A stretch of DNA of 64,000 nt from JAAZIN01 sp964441025 (GTDB lineage Bacteria > Bacillota > Dethiobacteria > DTU022). The stretch covers positions 1 through 64,000 of the forward strand of contig CAYTXG010000009.1 in NCBI GenBank assembly GCA_964441025.1, written 5' to 3'. Below the pieces are notes generated by a model. It was given only the letters and a program-made list of their open reading frames with translations. It did no database searches and was not told the origin of the DNA. The position numbers and the translations under genes are program-made. The stretch's first letter is position 1. Each line of letters begins with the position of its first letter. This document shows positions 8,690 through 17,373 of this stretch, piece after piece.

Positions 8690-11143
8690 TTGCCTGAAAT
8701 TGAAGCGATCCTGCCGCAGCTGACCCTGGAGGAAAAGGCGGCCCTTTGCTCGGGCATAAGCAACTGGGAGACAACGCCCATCAAGAGACTGGGCATTCCA
8801 CCGGTGTTCATGGCCGACGGGCCGCACGGCCTGCGCAAGGAGAGGGAAAGCACGGGGGGGCCGTTCAAGGAGAGTTTTCCCGCCACCTGCTTCCCGCCCG
8901 CGGTGACGCTTGCTTCCAGCTGGAACCCCGGGCTGCTGGCCGAAGTGGGGCGAGCCATTGCCGGTGAATGCCTGAAGCAGGGAGTTTCCACAATACTGGG
9001 ACCGGGGGTAAATATTAAGCGGACGCCCCTGTGCGGGCGAAACTTCGAGTATTTCAGCGAGGATCCCTGCCTGGCCGGCGAGCTTGCAGCCGCCTTTATC
9101 AGGGGAGTGCAGGAAAAAGGGGTCGCTACATCGCTAAAGCATTACGCCGTCAACTCCCAGGAGTACCGCCGGCTGACGATCAGCTCCGAGGTCGATGAAC
9201 GGGCCCTGCGGGAGATCTATCTGAGAGCCTTTGAAATCGTCGTTAAAAAAGCCCGCCCTGCAACAATTATGTGCAGCTATAACCCTGTAAATGGGATCCA
9301 TGCAAGCGATAATAAAAAACTGCTCCGGGATATTTTAAGGGAGGAATGGGGCTTTAAAGGGGTTATCATCTCCGATTGGGGCGCCGTAAATGACCGGGTC
9401 AAGGGGATCCTGGCCGGGCTGGATCTGGAAATGCCCTCATCCAACGGCATCCTGGACCGCCAGATTATAGAAGCAGTCAAGTCGGGGGAGCTCCAGGCAG
9501 TGTACCTGGATCAGGCCGTGGGAAGAATCCTCCGCTATGTCTTTACATGCGCCAGAACTGTGGAGCAAACCGGACCTCCGGGTGTGGATTATAATAAAAA
9601 TCATGCGCTGGCCCGCAGGGCCGCGGCGGAGGGGGCCGTCCTCCTTAAAAACAGAAAGAGCATCCTGCCGCTCAGCCCCGGGGCCGACTTTGCCCTCATC
9701 GGGCAGCTGGCCCACAAGCCCCGCTACCAGGGCAGCGGCAGCAGCAGGCTGAACCCGCGGAACCTGGTCTGCTTCTGCGATTATCTTGATTCACAGGGGA
9801 CGGCCTACACCTATGCCCCGGGCTATTCCATGGGGGGCGACGGCTATTCAGAAAAAGAGATTGCCGCCGCCGTTGAGCTCTCCAGGGATAAGAAATATAT
9901 CCTTGTTTTTGCCGGGCTTACCGATGAATATGAATCCGAGGGCTTTGACCGCACTCACCTGAAGATGCCCCGGGGGCACAATGAACTTATCGCCGCCTTG
10001 AGCAAAGTGTCGGAAAATGTGATTGTCGTTCTCAGCTGCGGCGCCCCGGTGGAAATGCCCTGGCTGGACCAGGTTGGCGCCGTCCTCAACCTTTACCTGG
10101 GGGGGGAAGCAGCCGGCGAGGCGGCCTTTGATCTCATTTTCGGCCGGGTAAACCCTTCCGGCAAGCTGGCTGAGACTTTTCCGCAGCGCCTTGAGGACTG
10201 CCTCGCTGCAAAATATTTCGGGATGGGCCCCAAAAGAGTCCATTACCGGGAAAGCATCTTTGTGGGATACAGGTATTATGACAGCGCCCGGAAAGAGGTG
10301 CTATTTCCCTTCGGTTACGGGCTCTCCTACACCAGCTTTGCCTACTCCAACCTTAAACTGAGCGCCGCTGCCATAAGCGAAGGCGACACCCTCACCGTCA
10401 GTTTTGAAATCGAAAATACCGGGGATCGGGATGGCGCCGAAGTGGTCCAGCTCTACATCAGTGATTGCGAGTCCACACATTTTGTCCCCAACAAAGAGCT
10501 CAAAAGCTTCAAAAAAATTTTCCTGAAAAGGAGCGAAAGAAAAACCCTGACCCTTGAACTGGCCGGGGATGCTTTTACTTTTTACAATACCCGGAGAGGA
10601 GGCTGGTGCGTGGAAGGGGGCACATTTGAAATCCTGATCGGTTCATCTTCCCGGGAGATATGGCTCCGGACCCGGGTGGAGGTGAAAGCTGCACCTGCCG
10701 AAATTCCGGACTGCAGGGAAAAAGCACCGTTCTACTATTCTCTCACCGGAGCGGAGGAGATACCCCTGGAGCAGTTCGAGGCGATCATGGGCCGAAAAAT
10801 AGAACCCGAAACTCCCGCCGGGAAAGGCGAGCTCGACTTGAATAGCACCATCGGGGATCTTGGCGTAAGCACCCTGGGGAAAATTTTCAGGCGGGCTGTA
10901 ATCAGGTTTGCCCCTGCGGTTTTGCCTGGGGAGGCTCCCGAGTTTGAGAAAGAGATGGTCCGCAAGACTGTCGTCTCCCTGCCTCTGCGAAATATTTTCT
11001 CCATGACCGGCGGCGCGGTGAACTATGAAGCAGTGCTGGGTCTGCTCGCCGCCTTCAATGGAAAAACATGCAGGGGGCTCACCCGCTTTATCAGGGCCAT
11101 GTCGGCCAAAAAGCAGCCGAAGAAAAGCGATATTTACAGGTAA
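8690..11143 (+). CDS. Glycoside hydrolase family 3 beta-glycosidase
   Basis: An 817-residue GH3 enzyme with the usual order: (beta/alpha)8-type domain, alpha/beta sandwich, and a fibronectin-III-like domain (about 590-660), followed by a less usual C-terminal extension of roughly 140 residues. KHYAVN (about 150-155) is the substrate-binding block and ISDWGA carries the nucleophile Asp (about residue 229). There is no signal peptide, so it should act in the cytoplasm on imported oligosaccharides, removing terminal beta-linked glucose or xylose. The TTG at 8690 was chosen because AGGGAGG precedes it at correct spacing. A GGGACGGT palindrome begins 15 bases after the stop. It faces the pentose/hexose ABC operon, which supports a role in feeding that pathway. 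Confidence 0.9.
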   Translation: MPEIEAILPQLTLEEKAALCSGISNWETTPIKRLGIPPVFMADGPHGLRKERESTGGPFKESFPATCFPPAVTLASSWNPGLLAEVGRAIAGECLKQGVSTILGPGVNIKRTPLCGRNFEYFSEDPCLAGELAAAFIRGVQEKGVATSLKHYAVNSQEYRRLTISSEVDERALREIYLRAFEIVVKKARPATIMCSYNPVNGIHASDNKKLLRDILREEWGFKGVIISDWGAVNDRVKGILAGLDLEMPSSNGILDRQIIEAVKSGELQAVYLDQAVGRILRYVFTCARTVEQTGPPGVDYNKNHALARRAAAEGAVLLKNRKSILPLSPGADFALIGQLAHKPRYQGSGSSRLNPRNLVCFCDYLDSQGTAYTYAPGYSMGGDGYSEKEIAAAVELSRDKKYILVFAGLTDEYESEGFDRTHLKMPRGHNELIAALSKVSENVIVVLSCGAPVEMPWLDQVGAVLNLYLGGEAAGEAAFDLIFGRVNPSGKLAETFPQRLEDCLAAKYFGMGPKRVHYRESIFVGYRYYDSARKEVLFPFGYGLSYTSFAYSNLKLSAAAISEGDTLTVSFEIENTGDRDGAEVVQLYISDCESTHFVPNKELKSFKKIFLKRSERKTLTLELAGDAFTFYNTRRGGWCVEGGTFEILIGSSSREIWLRTRVEVKAAPAEIPDCREKAPFYYSLTGAEEIPLEQFEAIMGRKIEPETPAGKGELDLNSTIGDLGVSTLGKIFRRAVIRFAPAVLPGEAPEFEKEMVRKTVVSLPLRNIFSMTGGAVNYEAVLGLLAAFNGKTCRGLTRFIRAMSAKKQPKKSDIYR

Positions 11144-11158
11144 AACGCTGCCCAGGCC

Positions 11159-11188
11159 TTGAGTCGGGGGGACGGTGACTTTGACTCA
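11159..11188 (+). repeat. GGGACGGT-core palindromic element, copy 1
   Basis: An imperfect 30-base palindrome with arms TGAGTC / GACTCA around a GGGGACGGTGA core, beginning 15 bases after the GH3 stop in a convergent gap. It differs at only 3 of 30 positions from the element at 54371-54400 and closely matches the reverse complement of 54609-54638. It may act as a terminator or 3'-end stabiliser. The remaining 115 bases of the gap hold no gene. Confidence 0.75.
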
Positions 11189-11303
11189 TCAGGGCAGGTG
11201 ATCGGTTCAATCCGGCGCCTGCGGGAGCCGGGATATGCAGCGCCGGAAGCGGGGCTGCTGTCCGGGGCGCGCAGGACGGCCGGCTGCAGCTGTGACGCCC
11301 GGG

Positions 11304-12425
11304 CTAGACGGCGACCCAGATTTTTTCCGCGGCCGCCTTCGCCACGGCCTCGATGATCTGCTGGTTGATCATCCCCTCATCAAAACCCGGCTCTGCCGGG
11401 TAGTCATCGACAATAGCCTTCACAAACTCGAAGTACTGGTGGACAACTGCATGTTCCCAGCCGATAATGTGACCCGCCGGCCACCACCTGTCCATGTACT
11501 CATATCCCGGCCCCGTCACCAGAATTCTTCGGAACCCCCGCGTACAGCTCTCCTCATCGGTAAAATAGACCTCAAGCTCATTCAATCTCTCCAGGTCGAA
11601 GCGCAGGCATCCCCCGCTCCCGCCCACCTCAAACTGCAGGGCGCTTTTATATCCGGCGGCAACACGGGATGTCAGAAATGAGCCCATGGCCCCGCCGGCA
11701 AACCGGGCTGTAAAAAGTGCCGCATCATCCGTAGTCACTCTCCGTCCGGGCAGCCCGCCGGCGGGCGGTGTTCTCTCCCTGATAAAAATATTGCTCATAC
11801 CGGCAACTTCAACGATTTCCCCGACAAGGTAGCGGGCCAGATCAATGATATGGGCTCCCTTGTCGGCCATGGAGCCGGCCCCGGCCAGTTCCTGATCAAA
11901 CCTCCAGAGGTGAGGTACGGCAGGATCAACTGCCCAATCCTGCTGGTATGAAGCCTTGAAATGATAGATTCTGCCCAGTCTGCCTCCGCAGATCAGATCG
12001 CGGGCCAGCAGGACTGCGGGAACTCTGCGGTAGTTAAAGTTAATCATATGCTTGACCTTGTTTTCCTGCACCGCCTCATACATCAACCTGGCCTCGTCAT
12101 AAGATCTGCCCAACGGTTTTTCGCAGAATATATGTTTGCCTTCCGCCGCTGCAGCCGCTGCAATAGCGGCATGCGTGTAACCCGGCGAAGCAATGGCGAT
12201 GATGTCGACTTCAGGATCGCAAACCACCCTGTTCCAGTCATGGACATGCCGCTGCCAGCCGTATTTTTTGGCGGCGGCGGCCACCTCATCCCTGACGCCG
12301 CAGATAACCCGGAGATGAATCTCCGCACCGGGATCAAAGAACATGGGCAAGGTGCGCAGGGCATTGCTGTGAGCCTTGCCCATGAACCCGTAGCCGATCA
12401 GGCCTATATTCAGCCTCTTTCTCAC
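11304..12425 (-). CDS. Gfo/Idh/MocA family sugar oxidoreductase
   Basis: A 373-residue NAD(P)-dependent oxidoreductase. The N-terminal Rossmann fold begins IGLIGYGFMGKAH, the family EKP motif is at CEKPLGRS (about residue 100), and the C-terminal beta-sheet domain has the KGAHIIDLARYL block carrying the catalytic-region histidine. Members oxidise or reduce sugars, inositols or glycosides. The likely start is GTG at 12425, preceded by a GGTGGTGG stretch. It is the last gene of the minus-strand operon that begins with the sugar ABC transporter, 23 bases after the acetyltransferase gene, so a sugar-derived substrate is likely. Confidence 0.88.
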   Translation of the reverse strand: MRKRLNIGLIGYGFMGKAHSNALRTLPMFFDPGAEIHLRVICGVRDEVAAAAKKYGWQRHVHDWNRVVCDPEVDIIAIASPGYTHAAIAAAAAAEGKHIFCEKPLGRSYDEARLMYEAVQENKVKHMINFNYRRVPAVLLARDLICGGRLGRIYHFKASYQQDWAVDPAVPHLWRFDQELAGAGSMADKGAHIIDLARYLVGEIVEVAGMSNIFIRERTPPAGGLPGRRVTTDDAALFTARFAGGAMGSFLTSRVAAGYKSALQFEVGGSGGCLRFDLERLNELEVYFTDEESCTRGFRRILVTGPGYEYMDRWWPAGHIIGWEHAVVHQYFEFVKAIVDDYPAEPGFDEGMINQQIIEAVAKAAAEKIWVAV

Positions 12426-12448
12426 CAGCCCACCACCCTGTTTGAATA

Positions 12449-13018
12449 TTAGAGCCTGCGAATTATTTTACATGGGTTTCCCGCAGCAAAAACTCTTTCT
12501 GGAATATCCCCGATCACAACGCTACCGGGGCCGATGGTCGAGTTGTCTCCCACCTGCACCCCGGGGCAGATGATCGCCCCGCCGCCAATCCAGACATTGT
12601 CCCCGATCGCCACGGGCCTGGCCATCTCCTTGCCCGTCAGCCTTTCATCGGGATCAAGAGGGTGGGTGGCGGTGTAGATCTGGACATTGGGGCCCAGGAG
12701 AACATCAGCGCCCATTTCTATAGAATTTACATCGAGAAAAACACAGTTGAAATTGGCGTAAAAATTCATCCCCACGGCGATGTTGTACCCATAATCGCAG
12801 TAAAAGGGGGGCTCGATACGGGGAGTTCCTGCAGCACGGATCAGCTGTGCCAGAATAGCATTTCTCTGCTCCAGGTCGCCGGGATCAGTGCGGTTATAGG
12901 CCAGGAGCAGCCTTCGGGCCCGGTTCCTATCCTCCACCAGTTCCCTGTCAGCAGCAATGTACAACCCCCCGGCCAACATTTTTTGTTTTTCGCTTCTCGG
13001 GTCCTGTTCCAGATGCAT
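12449..13018 (-). CDS. Maltose/galactoside O-acetyltransferase-like protein (LbH fold)
   Basis: A 189-residue acetyl-CoA-dependent O-acetyltransferase of the LacA/Maa/NodL group. It has the N-terminal helical Mac domain (about 10-60) and hexapeptide repeats, with the family NFNCVFLD and ATHPLDPDER blocks; the histidine of ATHPL is the expected catalytic base. The ATG at 13018 has GGAG nine bases upstream and is favoured over an adjoining TTG. It lies in the sugar operon between the HAD phosphatase and the oxidoreductase. Family members acetylate sugars, possibly to detoxify non-metabolised analogues; the true substrate is unknown. Confidence 0.9.
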   Translation of the reverse strand: MHLEQDPRSEKQKMLAGGLYIAADRELVEDRNRARRLLLAYNRTDPGDLEQRNAILAQLIRAAGTPRIEPPFYCDYGYNIAVGMNFYANFNCVFLDVNSIEMGADVLLGPNVQIYTATHPLDPDERLTGKEMARPVAIGDNVWIGGGAIICPGVQVGDNSTIGPGSVVIGDIPERVFAAGNPCKIIRRL

Positions 13019-13046
13019 CAATCAAGGCTCCTTTTTTACGCAGGCG

Positions 13047-13652
13047 CTATGAAAGCATATCCAGGCCGACCAGCGCAGTCCTGAGCTCCAGGGGACCGGT
13101 AAAATGAACTGTTTTGAACCCCAGTTCCTGTGCGGGGGCCAGGTTTGCAGGGCGATCGTCGATAAAAAGGGTCTCGCCGGCCTTTAAATTGTATTTGTCC
13201 AGCAGGTACCGGTATATTTCCGGTTCCGGTTTGATCCGTTTGATCTTTGAAGAAATAACCAGGCCGTCAAATAGTTTGAAGAATGGATAGCGCCGGTAGA
13301 CCTTTTCAAAGGCGGAGGAGGGAAAATTTGAAAGCGCATAAAGCGGAAACCCCGCTCTTCCCAGCTCTTCAAGTATGGAAACAGTCCCCGCTATGGGGAC
13401 GAGGATGCTCTCCCAGCGGGAAAAAGCCAGCTCAATATCCCTGCGCAGCGCCGGATGGCGGCGGCAAAGAATCGCCGAAACCTCCCCCGCGGTTGCTGTC
13501 CCCCGATCCAGCTCGACCCAGAGCTCACTTTGAAATACAGTTTCAAGAATACGGCGGCTTTTCGCCCCGTCCACGAAGATGCCCTCCAGGTATCTTCCAG
13601 GCTCAAATTCTAGAAGGACACCCCCGAGATCAAAAACAACATTCCTGATCAT
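13047..13652 (-). CDS. HAD superfamily hydrolase (YihX-like sugar phosphatase)
   Basis: A 201-residue HAD subfamily IA protein. Motif I is FDLGGVL, with the usual second Asp replaced by Gly as in the YihX/epoxide-hydrolase branch; motif II is ALSNFP, and the motif IV aspartates are in FIDDRPANL. A small helical cap lies at about 15-80. YihX dephosphorylates alpha-glucose-1-phosphate, so a sugar phosphatase role fits its place in the sugar operon. The ATG at 13652 is preceded by GGAGGG. Confidence 0.85.
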   Translation of the reverse strand: MIRNVVFDLGGVLLEFEPGRYLEGIFVDGAKSRRILETVFQSELWVELDRGTATAGEVSAILCRRHPALRRDIELAFSRWESILVPIAGTVSILEELGRAGFPLYALSNFPSSAFEKVYRRYPFFKLFDGLVISSKIKRIKPEPEIYRYLLDKYNLKAGETLFIDDRPANLAPAQELGFKTVHFTGPLELRTALVGLDMLS

Positions 13653-13733
13653 ATCATAGGCCCTCCCCGGGTCCGCCGGGGCGCAATCTTCCCGGCGCGC
13701 AGGTAAAGGATCCCCTACCGCCTGCGGCAGCGG

Positions 13734-14948
13734 CTAGTTTGTCCTGTTGCGGGTGATAACGTCAAAAATGACCGCAGCTGCAAGGACCCCCGCTTTGATA
13801 ATGTACTGGTACGATATATCCACCCCGATGAGGTTCATCCCGTTTGTCAGCGAGGCCATGACCAGGGCGCCGATAATCGATCCGGAAACTTTGCCGATGC
13901 CACCCGTTGCAGAGACGCCGCCGACAAAAGCCGCCGCGATGGCGTCAAGCTCAAACAGGGTCCCCGCCTGGGTGGTTGCCGATTGCAGGCGGGAGGCAAA
14001 GAGCATTCCCGAAAGAGCGGCCAGCATGCCCATGGAGGCGAAGACGGCAAAAGTGATCTTGCTGACGCTGATTCCGCTCAACTGGGCCGCTTCCGGGTTG
14101 CCGCCAACGGCGTAGATATGCCTCCCCAGCCTGGTCTGGGACATGATAAAGGTATAGACCACCGTGATCAACAGGATCACCACCGCCGTCCAGGAAAGGC
14201 CCCGGTAGCCTGCCAGGATCCAGGAGAAGCCGCAGATTACGATTGATACGAATACAAGCTGAAAGATGAACAAGTTGCGGGGCAGCACCTTGAAATCGTA
14301 AGCCTGCGTCTTTTTCCGATCCCCAATCGATCTGATGATGATGGTAACGGTAATGATGAGCCCCAGGAGCAGCGTGACCTTGTGCAGCCCGGGCAATATC
14401 CCGCCGAAAGGCAGGTCCGCTATGAAACCGTTGCCCATGGCATTGAAAGCCTTGTTCGGAATAATGATGGTCCCGGTCTTGACAGTGGCCAGCTGCAAGG
14501 CGCCCCTGTAGCCAAGCCAGCCCGCCAGCGTGGCTACGAAGGCGGGGATTTTCATCCGGGCCACCAGGAAACCGGTAAGCAACCCCGCCAGAATCCCGAA
14601 CCCCAGGATCAGCGGGATCACGATATAGACGGGCAGATGCCAGAACACCAGGCCGTGGGCAGCCATGGCCCCCAGGAAACCGGCCAGGAATCCGACTGAG
14701 AGATCGATATGGCGGATGATGATCACCAGGGTCATGCCCACTGCCAGAACGGCAATGTACCCTGTCTGGTTGATCAGGTTGCTGATATTTCTCGGTGAAA
14801 TAAAGATGCCATCCGTGGCGACAGCAAAAATAATTATAATCACGGCAAGGGCGATATACATGCCGAATTCACGCAGATTCTGTCGGAACAAATCCATGGT
14901 CTCCTTTAATAGCGGGCTGTCAGATCTCTTCAATTGCATCGCCGGCAT
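13734..14948 (-). CDS. Monosaccharide ABC transporter permease (XylH/GguB type)
   Basis: A 404-residue inner-membrane permease of the BPD_transp_2 family with about ten helices. The family block GGNPEAAQLSGI (near 290) and the later VGGVSATGGIGKVSG block identify the sugar branch (XylH, GguB, RbsC relatives). Only 3 bases separate it from the ATPase gene, and AAAGGGG precedes its ATG at 14948. Together with the ATPase and the lipoprotein upstream it forms a complete importer. Xylose or a mixture of aldoses is the likely cargo. Confidence 0.92.
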   Translation of the reverse strand: MPAMQLKRSDSPLLKETMDLFRQNLREFGMYIALAVIIIIFAVATDGIFISPRNISNLINQTGYIAVLAVGMTLVIIIRHIDLSVGFLAGFLGAMAAHGLVFWHLPVYIVIPLILGFGILAGLLTGFLVARMKIPAFVATLAGWLGYRGALQLATVKTGTIIIPNKAFNAMGNGFIADLPFGGILPGLHKVTLLLGLIITVTIIIRSIGDRKKTQAYDFKVLPRNLFIFQLVFVSIVICGFSWILAGYRGLSWTAVVILLITVVYTFIMSQTRLGRHIYAVGGNPEAAQLSGISVSKITFAVFASMGMLAALSGMLFASRLQSATTQAGTLFELDAIAAAFVGGVSATGGIGKVSGSIIGALVMASLTNGMNLIGVDISYQYIIKAGVLAAAVIFDVITRNRTN

Positions 14949-14951
14949 TTT

Positions 14952-15743
14952 TTAACCCCTTTCCGGATGGCTGTTGGCAAAATCATCGCGGGCGCCGATG
15001 ATATAAGCCACCACCTGCTCGCGGAATTCATCCAGGTCACCGGCAACGGAACACTCGCGGACCTTGCGCCCCTGGCGCAGGACCATCAGGCGATCGCTGA
15101 CCTGGTAGACATCCTCCAGGCGGTGGCTGATGATGATAATTGAATTACCCTGAGCCTTGAGTTCGCGTACAAGATTGAGTACCTTGCTGCTGGCGGCCAC
15201 GCTCAGCGCGGCCGTGGGCTCATCCATGATCGTCACCCTGGTATCAAATGCTGTTGCCCGGGCAATGGCGATGGCCTGGCGCTGACCGCCGGACAATCTC
15301 TCCACATTGGCGCGGACGGAGGGGATTTCGATTTTCAGCCGATCCAGCAGGCGAATGGTCTCCTGTTCCATCAAGTGCTTGTTCAGAATGCTGACGGGAC
15401 CCATTTTTCTACTGAAGAGCTCACGTCCCAGAAAAACATTGGCAGCCACATCGAGATTGTCCGCCAGGGCCAGATCCTGGTAGACCATTTCAATACCCAG
15501 CTGGCGCGCATGCATGGGACTGCTTATCTCCACCCTGGTTCCCTCAATGAAAACCTCTCCTTCGTCGGGAATATAGGCCCCGCTGAGAACTTTCATCAAA
15601 GTGGATTTGCCGGCAGCGTTGTCGCCCACCAGCCCCAGAACCTCGTTTCTATGCAGGACCAGATCCACTCCCCGCAGCGCCTGTACACCGCCGAAATTCT
15701 TCTTGATATTCCGCATCTCTATGACAGGTATACTCTCCGCCAT
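14952..15743 (-). CDS. Sugar ABC transporter ATP-binding protein, single-domain type
   Basis: A 263-residue ATPase with Walker A GDNAAGKST, signature LSGGQRQ, Walker B VTIMDEP and the switch histidine in ISHR. Most monosaccharide ATPases (XylG, RbsA, AraG, GguA) are about 500 residues with two cassettes. This one has a single cassette, as in rhizobial FrcA, so the transporter probably uses a homodimer. The start at 15743 is supported by AAGGAG at seven bases; other ATGs at 15749 and 15764 are too close to or upstream of that site. Confidence 0.92.
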   Translation of the reverse strand: MAESIPVIEMRNIKKNFGGVQALRGVDLVLHRNEVLGLVGDNAAGKSTLMKVLSGAYIPDEGEVFIEGTRVEISSPMHARQLGIEMVYQDLALADNLDVAANVFLGRELFSRKMGPVSILNKHLMEQETIRLLDRLKIEIPSVRANVERLSGGQRQAIAIARATAFDTRVTIMDEPTAALSVAASSKVLNLVRELKAQGNSIIIISHRLEDVYQVSDRLMVLRQGRKVRECSVAGDLDEFREQVVAYIIGARDDFANSHPERG

Positions 15744-15835
15744 CTGCATGCTCCTTCGCTGCAACCTGCAATAACAGGTGGGATTACCGGAAGAGAAAGG
15801 CTTTAATGAATTTTCCGGCTACTGCTATTATACAA

Positions 15836-15865
15836 GAATAGTGATGGACAGGTCCATCACTATTC
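15836..15865. terminator. Intercistronic hairpin between the sugar-binding protein and ATPase genes
   Basis: A perfect 14-bp inverted repeat (GAATAGTGATGGAC / GTCCATCACTATTC) with a 2-base loop lies in the 165-base gap between the binding protein and the ATPase. It has no T tract. Such hairpins usually protect the upstream message or attenuate, so that binding protein exceeds membrane components. Confidence 0.7.
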
Positions 15866-15908
15866 CCGTCATTCTATTACCCGGGCCGCGCTCGCTCGTT
15901 ATTCTTCG

Positions 15909-17027
15909 CTACTCCAGCCCGGTGAACTCCTCTGCATCCCAGTAACCCGAATCGATGATCGCCGCTTTGACATTGTCCCGGTCCACGGTGATGACCACGG
16001 AAGGCTCAGCAGGCACATCGATAACCCCGTTGTTGTAGGTGGCGCTTGATCCGGGGGTTTTGCCCTCGAGGAAAGCAACGGCCGCATCGATGGCGTCCTT
16101 GACCAGGGTGCGCACATCCTTCAGAACCGTCATGGACTGCTTGCCGTCGATGATGTACTGGACGGAAGCAATTTCTGCGTCCTGTCCCGTGACCACATAG
16201 CTGGTCACATCGCTGTCGGCGGCAAAGGCATCCGCCAGGGCGCGGCCGGTGCCGTCGTTCGGGGCGAGGATGAACACATCGCCCTTGTCGGCGGCGGCAG
16301 CCTTGGTCAGATGATCCTCGGCAAGGCTCTTGGCATCACCAAAATCCCAGTTGGTGGTGACCTGGCCGATTATTTTGCCCATCTCCTCACGGGTCAGCCC
16401 GGCCTTGTCCTGGAGAGCTACAGCTTCGCTCGAGTTTTTAATCACAAAGGTGCCGTCGGCGATCTTGGGCTGCAGAACATTCCAGGCGCCCTCAAAGAAG
16501 AGAAAGGCGTTGTTGTCGGAGGCGGCGCCGGCGTAAAGGTAAAGGGGATTGCCCTCCCCTTCGGCCTGGTCCACCAGGTACTGAGCCTGGGCCTCGCCCA
16601 CGGCAACACTATCAAAGGTCACAAAATAATCCACTGCATCGGTATCGAGAATGAGCCGGTCATAGGCGATTACCTTGACCCGTGCCTCCCGGGCCGCTTC
16701 TGCAGCCGCGGCAGCGCCGCTACCGTCATGCGGGCAGATGATCAATACCTCGATCCCCTTGGTGATCAGGGATTCCACATTTTCTTTTTCCTTGGCTGAT
16801 GATCCTTCGCTGAAAAGAATCTCCACCTCATAGCCCGCTTCCGTCAGCAGATCCTTGAAGCGGGTCTCATCCTGGATCCAGCGCGGCTCCTCTTTTGTCG
16901 GCAGGACGATCCCTACAGAACCGGTGACCTCATCACCCGTTGTATCCCCGGGAGTGCATCCCGCAACCAGAGCCACCGCCAGCAGCAGGCTCAGCAGAAG
17001 AACCCCCCACCACAGCGATCTCTTCAT
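15909..17027 (-). CDS. Monosaccharide-binding lipoprotein (ChvE/XylF-like)
   Basis: A 372-residue solute-binding lipoprotein. The signal peptide (1-23) ends in the lipobox VAGC, after which the Cys is lipidated. The mature part is a periplasmic-binding-protein-4 fold with ChvE-like blocks: PTKEEPRWIQDE near the start, CPHDGSG, IAYDRLI, SDNNAFLFFEGA and GQDAEIASVQ. ChvE and XylF bind xylose, glucose, galactose, arabinose or acidic sugars. The ATG at 17027 follows AAGGAGGG at ten bases. It is the first gene of the transporter operon, and a 346-base leader separates it from the sensor operon, which probably controls it. Confidence 0.93.
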   Translation of the reverse strand: MKRSLWWGVLLLSLLLAVALVAGCTPGDTTGDEVTGSVGIVLPTKEEPRWIQDETRFKDLLTEAGYEVEILFSEGSSAKEKENVESLITKGIEVLIICPHDGSGAAAAAEAAREARVKVIAYDRLILDTDAVDYFVTFDSVAVGEAQAQYLVDQAEGEGNPLYLYAGAASDNNAFLFFEGAWNVLQPKIADGTFVIKNSSEAVALQDKAGLTREEMGKIIGQVTTNWDFGDAKSLAEDHLTKAAAADKGDVFILAPNDGTGRALADAFAADSDVTSYVVTGQDAEIASVQYIIDGKQSMTVLKDVRTLVKDAIDAAVAFLEGKTPGSSATYNNGVIDVPAEPSVVITVDRDNVKAAIIDSGYWDAEEFTGLE

Positions 17028-17200
17028 AATTGTAAAACCCTCCTTGTTTTTAGCACACTATGGAAAGTGACTGTTGACCCAACCTTTGAGCAATCCTCTC
17101 CCAGCCCTGTAAGAACCTCTTGCGCACCCCCCCCTTACGCGTTTTTTGAATCCATCCCTACCTCTCTATGATTCTCTCATGCAAAACATACGTATATATT

Positions 17201-17269
17201 TTCCAAATATGCAGCCATTTCACCTCTATACCATCTTGGGATTACCTTTTGATTTTTATCTATTTGGAA
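17201..17269. promoter_or_regulatory. Candidate operator in the leader of the sugar ABC operon
   Basis: The 346-base gap 17028-17373 lies between the sensor operon and the transporter operon, on whose minus strand the transporter promoter must sit. It contains an exact 9-bp inverted repeat, TTCCAAATA (17201-17209) and TATTTGGAA (17261-17269), 51 bases apart. AraC-type regulators often bind paired half-sites, so this may be the target of the regulator encoded at 18450-20048. I see no clear -35/-10 pair, and no gene in the gap. Confidence 0.4.
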
Positions 17270-17373
17270 TCTTCCATAAACGTTGGGGGTAATTTATTGC
17301 CCGTAAATAACTACCTGTAGAAACGAGAGGAGGAGCACAGGTGTGCCCTGATCACGCGCTGCGGGATCCTTTC

